Shown: positions 56,471-64,000 of the stretch, piece after piece
Position numbering within the stretch: the stretch's first letter is position 1
Layout of the letters: each line of letters opens with the position of its first letter
Source: Plenodomus lindquistii
Lineage: Eukaryota; Ascomycota; Dothideomycetes; Pleosporales; Leptosphaeriaceae
DNA: 64,000 bases
Assembly: GCA_025504975.1 (NCBI GenBank)
Contig: JANUWI010000005.1
Location: 868,001 to 932,000, forward strand
Reading direction: 5' to 3'
Notes under the pieces: model-generated
Databases searched by the model: none
What the model saw: only the letters and a program-made list of their open reading frames with translations
Told to the model about the DNA's origin: nothing
Program-made: the position numbers and the translations under genes

Positions 56471-57385
56471 GATGTGAGGGGGCGTGCCGATATACCCTGT
56501 GCCCGTCTGCTAGCCACGGCCTCTACTGCAGCAGAACCACACAGCGCATGCAACGAACAACAAAGGGTGCCAGACGCAGACGAGGATGTCAAATGCACTG
56601 GCCCGTTGCCGTGGTGTGGCGCGTGAGGTCTGCGCGGTGCAGCTGCTGCTGGGAGCGGGAGCGCGTAGGGCCAAGCGGCGTCGGGTCGAGATACATGTAC
56701 GTCAGCAGCGTGGTACAGCCTCTCACACAGCCTCACGCCAAAGAAAAGTACAATCACAAGGTCGCCTGGCCCACGTCAAAGATGCAAGAAAGCGATGTGA
56801 AGAGCGAGCAGAGCAGCGCGCCATGCAGTCTTGACATGTGCGATGCGACACCTGCGCGCACTTCCTTGATTCCAGCAGGGCCAACCTGTCCGCATCAGCC
56901 ACACGGTGCGGGTCACGCTGGGCGGGCCAGCCGCTCATGAGGTCTAACCACGTTGATGCTGCCGCGACCCTCGTCCCTTTGATCCTCGACACAACACACA
57001 TTGCTTGCACAACTCGCCGCCAACCCTCGCCCGCCCCGTCGCGCTCGACGCATCTGCCAGTCAAAGGACGTCGCATCCAGGCAGAGTCGCACATCCGCCT
57101 ACCTCCCCTTGCGCCCCCTGGAAGCGGACACATCCCGCATCGCAGCGACACGTCTGGCACTGTCCTGCGCAGACCATTCGCCGTGGTTCAGCGGTGCGAA
57201 CAGACCGACGCGACCCGTTTCTGCCCCGCGAACTTGCCCATCACGCCCACGCCCACGCCCACGCCCACGCCCACGCCCACGCCCACGCCTACGCCGTCAT
57301 CGTCGCGCCCGCCATCTTCCCCATAGGCCCACGGCGCCCTCTCCTATCCCCCTCCCCATCCGCCACCACATCACCACCCGCCACA
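56471..57385. promoter_or_regulatory. divergent promoter region of the giant gene and SED5
   Basis: This is 915 bp between the two proposed start codons. The half next to SED5 is C-rich and holds a hexanucleotide repeat, listed separately. The frame of SED5 stays open through most of it (from 57005) but without an ATG. Confidence 0.45.
57242..57289. repeat. CACGCC hexanucleotide repeat, eight units
   Basis: Eight perfect CACGCC units are followed by the variant TACGCC. The repeat lies about 100 bp before the SED5 start codon, in its probable 5' leader. Confidence 0.9.
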
Positions 57386-58491
57386 ATGGCCGTGTCAATC
57401 CAAGACCGCACGGATGAGTTCAAGGCCATCCTCGCCCAGGCCCAACGGCGGCAGGCGCAATCCAAAACGGGCGCTCAACGGCAGTCGCTCCTCACACAAC
57501 AAGAGAAGAACCAGGCCAGCACCAATCCACAGCGCCAGCGCTCCGAGTTTGCGCGCAATGCCGCCGACGTCGCGCGAGGCGTGTCCAGCACCATGCAGAA
57601 GCTACAGCGCCTCTCCCAACTAGCAAAGCGAAAGACGTTGTTCGATGACCGGCCCGTCGAATTCGACGAGCTCACCTTCGTCATCAAGCAAGACATGACC
57701 GCCCTCTCCAGCCAAGTCCAAGCCCTCCAGCAAATGAACTCCAAGCAACACCCCAAGTCGAAACCCGGCGTCGACCAAGAAGGCGAACACAACAGCAACG
57801 TCGTCATCCTGCTCAAAGACAAGCTCCAAAACGTCGGCACAAACTTCAAAGACGTCCTCGAAGTCCGCACAAAAAACATGCAAGCCTCGCGCTCCCGAAC
57901 AGAACAATTCCTCTCCACCGCCGCCCAAACCTCACACTCGACCCTCGACCCCACCCGCACAGACTCGCCCTTGTACCAAACACCCCAGCGCGGCCGCTCC
58001 CCCGGCGCATTCAACAGAAACACCTCGGCCGCCCAACAAGACCTGCTCTCGCTCGACCCCTCGGGCTCCTCAGCCCTCACCCGCACCGGCCCCCAATCCG
58101 ACGCCCAACTCCTGCTCATGGAAGAAGCACAACCCCAAAACCAATACATTCAAGAGCGCGGCCGCGCCATTGAATCCATTGAATCCACCATCCAAGAACT
58201 CGGCGGCATCTTCTCCCAGCTCGCGCAAATGGTGTCTGAGCAAGGCGAGCAGATTCAGCGCATCGATGCAAATACCGAGGACGTGGTGGATAATGTCGAG
58301 GGTGCGCAGCGCGAGTTGATGAAGTATTGGAGTCGGGTGCAGGGGAATCGGTGGTTGGTTGCTAAGATGTTTGGCGTGTTGATGATTTGTGAGTTTCCCC
58401 AATGCTCTTGAATATAGGTTGGGTTGTGTCGTGGATGATGCTAATTTGATTGCTTATAGTCTTTTTACTTTGGGTGCTCATCTCTGGATAA
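57386..58491 (+). CDS. SED5: syntaxin-5-type Golgi t-SNARE Sed5
   Basis: Two exons, 57386-58388 and 58460-58491, with a 71-nt intron (GTGAGT, branch ATGCTAAT, acceptor TATAG). The product is 344 residues. The short last exon completes the membrane anchor (MFGVLMIFFLLWVLISG). The N-terminus has the Sed5 peptide context (VSIQDRTDEFKAIL), which in yeast binds the SM protein Sly1. The Habc helices follow (about 50-160), then a Ser/Thr-rich linker. The Qa-SNARE motif is around residues 250-315 (IQELGGIFSQLAQMVSEQGE, QIQRIDANTEDVVDNVEGA), with the zero-layer Gln in its centre. Sed5 drives fusion of ER-derived and intra-Golgi vesicles. The intron at the anchor is typical for fungal syntaxins, and without it the protein would lack a membrane span. 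Confidence 0.93.
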
Positions 58492-58590
58492 GATGGACAG
58501 AACCTTTGGTTAAATTTATTTTTTGGACCTCATATTATATTTCTGCATTACACTGGCGTTTTCATTTCCCGCAACGGATCAAGGGATACA

Positions 58591-58620
58591 GGGTAGGGTA
58601 GGGTAGGGTAGGGTAGGGTA
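58591..58620. repeat. GGGTA pentamer repeat, six units (interstitial telomere-like)
   Basis: Six perfect GGGTA units are followed by a degenerate GGATAGGGTG, 100 bp past the SED5 stop. Fungal telomeres are usually TTAGGG hexamers, so this TAGGG pentamer is telomere-like rather than telomeric. Confidence 0.85.
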
Positions 58621-58960
58621 GGATAGGGTGTGTGCATGAAGACCAACGCCGACACGGGTGGACTGGCGTGGCATGGGGCTTGTGTTGATATTTGCTCTCT
58701 TATAAGTTATCCCATCCATTCATCCATCTTCATCGTCACCATCATTGTCACTTCCATCTTCTTCTCCCACAAACTTTTCTTTTCTAAACCTTGTATACTC
58801 AGTCAGTCATGCATATCCTCATATCCATATCTCCCTTCTTTCCCACCCCTTCTGTCCACAGCTTCGACTCGAGTGCGCGCAATAAGTACTACTACTGCTG
58901 TAAAGGCTATATATATATATACGTATAACTGTTTTTAATAGACAAGACATGTCATGTTGA

Positions 58961-58966
<6 letters not shown>

Positions 58967-58992
<26 letters not shown>
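58967..58992. repeat. (CA)13 microsatellite
   Basis: Thirteen CA units, a simple polymorphic repeat in the SED5 downstream flank. Confidence 0.85.
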
Positions 58993-61027
58993 GACATGTT
59001 GAATTAAAAGTTTTGGCTGGCGGCGTGACTTGTAGTATTGTACTTGTATACTTGGTCTTTTTCTCTATATATATAATCCTGCTATTGCTTCATAATTTTC
59101 TTGAAGAGCGATTAAAAGAGAGAGAGAGCCATGGTCTTTAATTCTTTTTGGGTCATAAATAATAATGAATACGGACACGCGTGAAAGATGGCTAATGTCA
59201 TGTTGTCTAGATATTCTACTGTAGATGAGAAGGAAAAATCCAAGCACACAGACGGATACAACTCATACTTCCCAGGCTCATGCATGCTGGTTGTGAGGAG
59301 AAGTTGGAAAGAATGTGGGGGCATGAATATGCAGTACAGATATCGTGAAACCACGGCAAAATGCCACTGATACAGTCTCAAATGCTCACTCAGCAATTGG
59401 TAAAGAACACATCACAACATACATCTTGAGTCCCCGCGGGCCGCGCGAGTAGGCGAAAATGACACAAGGTAAAGTGGCGTGCGGTAACTTGCATCAGATC
59501 ATGGACATGGGTATCCGCTTACCCTGGTAGCGGGTATACAGCCCGCGTCGTACAGGATGTGCAGAAAGGAGGTGGGAGCGCCGAGTTGTGTGTTCAGATA
59601 TGTGTTACTGTGATGGGTGTGGTTTGGTTGTGGAATCTCCCTTGCTCGGGATGGTGCGTGATTGGCTGCGGGGGGCGAACGAGGGACGAAAGAGGTGGTT
59701 TGCGCCGGTGTGCGAGTAGACTAGTTGTAATTGCAGCCCTACATAGTTTTCAGCTTTTGTTAACTAGGCTCAGTCGAGGCAATGAACTGGAGGAGAGCCG
59801 GTCGGCGAAAAGCCAAGTCTGCCTGGCGTACACTACGGCTTGTAGCCGGAAGCGGGCGTCGACATGGCAGTTTGGTTTGGCTGGGGTGCGGCTAGCCGGT
59901 TTTTTGGTCTCGAGTCGTCGAACCTTGTGTGACTGGCGTGGGTATAGAGGCGCAAATGCAGTTGGAGAGGCGTTTGTCGGTTCATGTTGTGAATCAGGCG
60001 ATTTAGGACGACGTGAGGGCGCGACTCAGCGTCTTGAAATGGTGACGGCAGTCAACGTCATCAAGTGGTGTTGTTTGAGAGATGCCGAAAGAGGATTCAG
60101 AATCCTTGCGAGATCTTTCATGCAAGGTCGACGTTCAACGCTCGTTAGCCTGGATATTCCCTGCCGGCCGTCGGACATGAGAATTGCGCGTGTGGGATTG
60201 ATCGAGGAGCGGTGAAGTAGTCCGGTGGGGTGTCGTGCTCTGAATCATCAGCAGACGCAGTTGATGTGGGTGCATACATAGCAGTAGAGGGACGGAAGCA
60301 TGCTGTCACCCCGGTTCAACACGACTGCTACGTCGACTGTGGGTAACCGCATGAGCATGAGCTACTCTACTCTAGAATTCCCATCCCCGCCCATACCTAG
60401 GTATACCGACGAGCAACACCAAGATCTGCATACCCTCGCGCCCTATCGGAACGCCATGCAAAGGCTCTCCAGTCAGCGGCGCTACCTCGGTTGGGAGGGA
60501 GTGCAGGGAAGCCGGTGTCACAGGCGGGCAGCAAGGGTGGTACTGGTGCCGGTACCTAGAACTAGTATGTGTTTCGGCGGCGCAATGCGTTGTTTCGATG
60601 CTCAGAAATGCATCTGCGTCCAATGCGGATGCGCGCGTCGAGTAGAATATGTTTGGGACGGCCAGTCATGGTGGGGACGAAGCATCTTGGAACGGGCGGC
60701 TGCACAGTCTAAGCGCGGCAAATTGAAAACGGAAGCTGCGTATGACCAGAGTGGGCGTCGTGGTCGGGGTGGGGGGACATTGGGACATTGGCTGCCAGCG
60801 GCCACTTAGCGCATGGTGTTCTTCTGTCCTTGTGCAGGTGTGATGATCGATCTTGATCTCCCTCCGACAGACTCTCTCTCTCTCGCTGCCATCTGCTTGT
60901 TTGTGCTTGTTCACGGCGAGACGACGGTGCTGCGACTGCCATAAGCTGCGTGTTTCCGCCATTGCCTCCACCGTCGCCTGCATGTCTTGGACGAGCCTCT
61001 TCTAACGTCACCACCGCAATTCCATGC

Positions 61028-62881
61028 ATGCGCGCCGCTGGCGCAATGTCCGACCCAACATGGAACAACTCAATGGCCCTCACCACAGCCCTCATATTTG
61101 ACGACAGCATCTTCCTGTCAGAGGCGCTGGGTCTCCCTGTGACCCAGAACGAGGACGATGTCGATGCTGAACTAGCCTTGCGTGCCACGGCAAGTGGGAT
61201 CCAGGACCCCTATCGCTTCTTGTGCCCACCACAGTATATCTCAAGGGCGCTTTCAACCATGACTGCCGAGAGCGCCAACAGGTCTTCTGTTTCGCTCCAT
61301 TCACGCGAAACAGAATCCACAAGCTTCACCTCTGCGCCTTCCCGCACGTCGAGAGATCACCTCTATTCCACGGATTGGTCGCCTGCGCGCAGAAGACTAC
61401 CAAGGTCTGCGCGAGCTTCCATATCCGTCGAACAACATGCACCCACGCCTCGCACTTCAATGTCTAGACCCAAGGCCGTGACCACGACGTCCTCGCCGTC
61501 AGTGACACAGTCTGCATTGTCCAGTGCCTCTTCTTTACAGCAACAACAGCAGCAGCAACAACAACCTCGAAAGAAGAGAGCATCCAACCTATTTTCACTT
61601 TTCAGAAAAGACTCGAGGTAGGGTTGCTCGACGTCGCCTCGGATCATGTCACTGACAATCTTCCTAGCTCCTGCTCTTCCCTCGCGCATCATGGACACCA
61701 CGGGAAATCTCGAGGTACCAAATTGCAATGTGGTCACACCCTATCGACAGTGGCTATTCATGTCCACATACAAGAAGCTTCTCAACAAATCCCAGAGGTG
61801 GTGCCAAATTGCTGCGGTATCGAGCTTCCAAGCACGGTCTTGGAAGGCGCAATGCCCAAAAAACAGACACATCACCCAGTCGTTAGCGAAGACGTTCAAA
61901 CATCTGACCAAAGTTCCTTGCCAGATTCTGGTTATAGTGAAAACAGCATGTCCTCTGTCGAATTACCGAGGTCTTCGAAAAGATTGACCATGCCTGCCAC
62001 GACTCCAATCACCCTGAATGCGCCACCTCGACGTACAAGACACCAAGAGATTAGCGTCGATCTCGCTCTTGCGAATGAAGCCTTCACTAGCTTCAAAGTC
62101 CAACAGAGAGAACAGTTCGAGCGGGTCGCAACCTTTGAGTACAGCCAGCGGAAAGCCCTATCGGCATACCATCAACACTCGCTCAGAAAACTAACCGTCC
62201 AGCATGAGACCAGCAAGCAAGAGCTCATTGAACAGGTAAAGCCGTCATAACATCGCAATTCGCGACATCTTTACTCACACGCCGCAGCACACACAAGACC
62301 TCGAGCGTCTTGAAGAACGCCAAATCAGCACCGAGCACGACCTCCGCGAAACCCACGCTCAAGAAACGCAAAACGTCGCCACAGCCCTCAAACACATGGA
62401 AGCCTACTGTCTCGGCACAAACGCAAACCACCCCGAACACTCACACATCGTCACCGAAGAGGACTTCAAGAAACTCGACCGCCAACGCCTCGTCCAAGCC
62501 AATCTCCCACGCAGACACGAAAACGCCATAAACGTTCTCCGCGCCCGTCAAGAACGCGACATCCAGCGAAAAATGGAGAAGCAGGAGACGGAACTCGAGG
62601 CGCTAGACGTGATACATCTCCAGGAGAAATTAGCCGAGGAAGCGCGTCACAGAAACGAGACGGAGCGTCTGGAAACGGTAATTACCAGTCGTAGAAAAAG
62701 GTTACTGCAGCGCTGGGATCTCAAGTTTGAAATGTGGAGAAGAGATTGGGAGGGTCAGCATTTCACGGCGTTGACGCTGAAATTGGAGCATGAGGAGTGG
62801 CCGGCGCGTAAGGCGGAACACGCCGTTGTTGTTCCTGAGACGAGTGAGCTGGCGCGGTATATCAGGGCTGATGATGCGTGA
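61028..62881 (+). CDS. polyQ and coiled-coil protein with partial RING-like motif (three exons)
   Basis: Exons 61028-61617, 61668-62235 and 62288-62881 have introns of 50 and 52 nt (branch CACTGAC in the first) and matching phases. The product is 583 residues, or 577 from ATG 61046. The N-terminal 90 residues look conserved (IFDDSIFLSEALGLPVTQ, DPYRFLCPPQYISRAL). A polyQ tract of nine, encoded by mixed CAG/CAA, and a basic KKRASNLFSLFRK close exon 1. Exon 2 carries KLQCGHTLS and, about 25 residues on, VPNCCGIELP. That is the CGH and CC pair seen in IBR/RING proteins of filamentous fungi, but with other zinc ligands missing. The C-terminal 300 residues are strongly helical (FEYSQRKALSAYHQHSLRKL, MEKQETELEALDVIHLQEKL). 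Function unknown; ubiquitin-ligase activity looks unlikely as read. Confidence 0.75.
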
Positions 62882-63332
62882 TTGGGACTGCAATTGTGTG
62901 ATTGTTTCCCTTTCTATTGCATGCGATTCGAGCATGTGAATGATGTTGGTGGAGAGGTTCACTGATTGACGGGTTTTCTTTACTTATATATACCCCATTT
63001 TGCAGGCGCGCGGGCTTTTGTGGCGATTTGATTATAGGTATACAACAAGAAGATACCAGGGCGCATAGCATGTAGGGGAGGTACATGTGCTGTAGACACG
63101 ACGGACATGCTGGACGAGATTTAGTATATCAGCCAGAGAAACATGTTGGTTGTTGACAACATCTTCCGAGACAATCAAAAGATGATTCATGTCAAAGAAA
63201 AAAACAATTCTGCTTTCGCTACAAAGGGTATCTATCTATAAATCTCGGCATTTCATGAGATCATAAGGGGAATCGGGCAATCCTCTCAGGCAGCGTATCT
63301 CCCTCCGTCTTGCATAGAGTATTCTTAACGCA
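62882..63332. other. convergent intergenic region
   Basis: This is 451 bp between the stops of the polyQ gene and the zinc-finger gene. It is AT-rich and presumably holds the 3' UTRs. Nothing else is seen. Confidence 0.5.
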
Positions 63333-64000
63333 TCATTCATGAGCATGATTAAACTGCTCCACCGGCGCCAGCGCATCCCACAACAACCCCTCCTGCGCAT
63401 CAGTCGCAGGCTCCAACCCACCCAGCCCCATCGCGATATCCATCTCCGCCTCCTCGGCATTCAGCAACGAAAGATGATCAAACTGGGTGTCAAAATGACT
63501 GAAATACGGCTCAGATGGCTTTCCCAAACCAGCGCTATTCCCATCCATCGGCAGAAGCGGCGGCGGCGGCGGCACCATCATGCCATCTACATAATACGGC
63601 GTAGGCGTCTGCGGCATACTCGGCTCCGCACTCTCAAACAAGCCCATGGACTCTTCTAGCCCGCCGATCCAAAATTGTCCGCCAGTCGTGGCATTGCGCT
63701 GGATGATCAACTCTTCGATTTCGTCGTCGGGGAGGTTGTGCGTGGCGCGGAGATGGCGCCGCAAGTCGCGGTCCATGTAGAATCTATACTCGCAATTTGG
63801 GATTAGACAAGAGACTTCTCGTCCCTTTTCGTAGCCCACGCCAGTGAGTAGGGTGAGCATTGAGGGGTCGGACTTCTTTTTCGATTTTGCTGCTTTGCGC
63901 TGTTGTTTGCGGTTCCCGAGGCCGAGATGGTGCGTTCGGACGTGTTGGTCGAGGGAGGATTTGGCTTTGAACGCGGCACCGCATGCATTGTGGCCGTCCC
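63333..64000 (-). CDS. C2H2 zinc-finger protein, TFIIIA-like, 3' part only
   Basis: The gene enters from the right edge and ends at 63333. At least 222 codons are open to the border, so the 5' part is missing. Two fingers are visible: an incomplete one at the edge (C-G-AAFKAKSSLDQHVRTHH) and CLIPNCEYRFYMDRDLRRHLRATH. A basic KQQRKAAKSKKK linker and LLTGVGYEKGREV lie between them. The tail has QFWIGGLEESMGLF and a Pro-rich PPPPPLLPMDG, and ends in an acidic region. The LTG-GY, finger and QFWIGG order resembles the C-terminal part of fungal TFIIIA, which binds the 5S rRNA gene for RNA polymerase III. Without the other fingers this remains probable rather than certain. Confidence 0.7.
   Translation of the reverse strand, partial: DGHNACGAAFKAKSSLDQHVRTHHLGLGNRKQQRKAAKSKKKSDPSMLTLLTGVGYEKGREVSCLIPNCEYRFYMDRDLRRHLRATHNLPDDEIEELIIQRNATTGGQFWIGGLEESMGLFESAEPSMPQTPTPYYVDGMMVPPPPPLLPMDGNSAGLGKPSEPYFSHFDTQFDHLSLLNAEEAEMDIAMGLGGLEPATDAQEGLLWDALAPVEQFNHAHE

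Larger units (their letters stand above)
58492..61027. other. intergenic 2.5 kb with microsatellites
   Basis: This region holds AT-rich stretches with an (AT)n tract near 58908, a (CA)13 tract at 58967-58992 and a GA run near 59119. Open frames at 59559-60215 and 60300-60809 lack motifs and fungal codon bias. I see no supported gene. The last 500 bp should contain the promoter of the following gene. Confidence 0.5.

Noticed and set aside
59559..60215. Open frame of 218 codons
   Set aside because: Composition is unlike the neighbouring genes (Cys, Trp and Arg rich), there is no motif, and no matching splice or start context.
60300..60809. Open frame of 169 codons starting with ATG
   Set aside because: No domain, an irregular Cys/Arg/Gly composition, and it lies in the probable promoter of the polyQ gene. 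I could not exclude a small gene but have nothing to support it.

Overview
The window is nuclear DNA of a filamentous ascomycete (Pezizomycotina), most likely a Dothideomycete. Genes are monocistronic and lie on both strands. Introns are mostly 46-70 nt, with GT..AG ends and CTAAC or CTGAC branch sites. A HET-domain gene and SLMAP-type FHA, SED5, MGR2, POP7 and LIP2 orthologues fit this group. I see no bacterial-style operons, CRISPR arrays, rRNA, or any tRNA I can support. The class-level assignment is inference. I found 23 protein genes I can support, plus one weak fragment at the left edge. Most multi-exon models were rebuilt by hand from splice sites, phase and family motifs.

Left part (1-31 kb): an AT-hook protein; a stand-alone LigD-type 3'-phosphoesterase; an intronless HET protein; a five-exon Baeyer-Villiger-type monooxygenase; an unrecognised 452-aa protein; an F-box/LRR-like protein; the divergent pair LIP2 (octanoyltransferase) and POP7 (RNase P/MRP subunit); a tail-anchored FHA/coiled-coil protein resembling the STRIPAK subunit SLMAP; MGR2 (TIM23 translocase) split over five small exons; a UIM protein; a THO1/SARNP-like SAP-domain mRNP protein; and an MFS monocarboxylate-type transporter. 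A gene-free 2.5 kb stretch follows, then an RRM protein.

Middle (32-46 kb): a LisH/WD40 protein and a SET-MYND protein diverge from a short shared promoter. A NIF3-family protein and an AlaX-type alanyl-tRNA editing protein diverge from a second one. The interval 40.2-46.1 kb is gene-poor. It contains opposed C16 and G17 homopolymers and other simple repeats but no recognisable transposon.

Right part (46-64 kb): two huge low-complexity reading frames on the minus strand may be exons of a single gene of about 3,344 codons, joined by a 268-nt intron. Next come the Golgi syntaxin SED5, a polyQ/coiled-coil protein with a partial RING-like motif, and the 3' part of a C2H2 zinc-finger gene (TFIIIA-like) that runs off the window.

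The genes do not form one pathway or a secondary-metabolite cluster. This is mostly a housekeeping segment: mitochondrial functions (LIP2, MGR2, possibly AlaX), RNA processing and export (POP7, THO1, RRM), and trafficking and signalling (SED5, FHA). The accessory genes are HET, the monooxygenase and the MFS transporter. The least ordinary items are the nuclear-looking LigD phosphoesterase, the possible giant disordered protein, the AlaX protein with an apparent mitochondrial presequence, and the unusually extended POP7.
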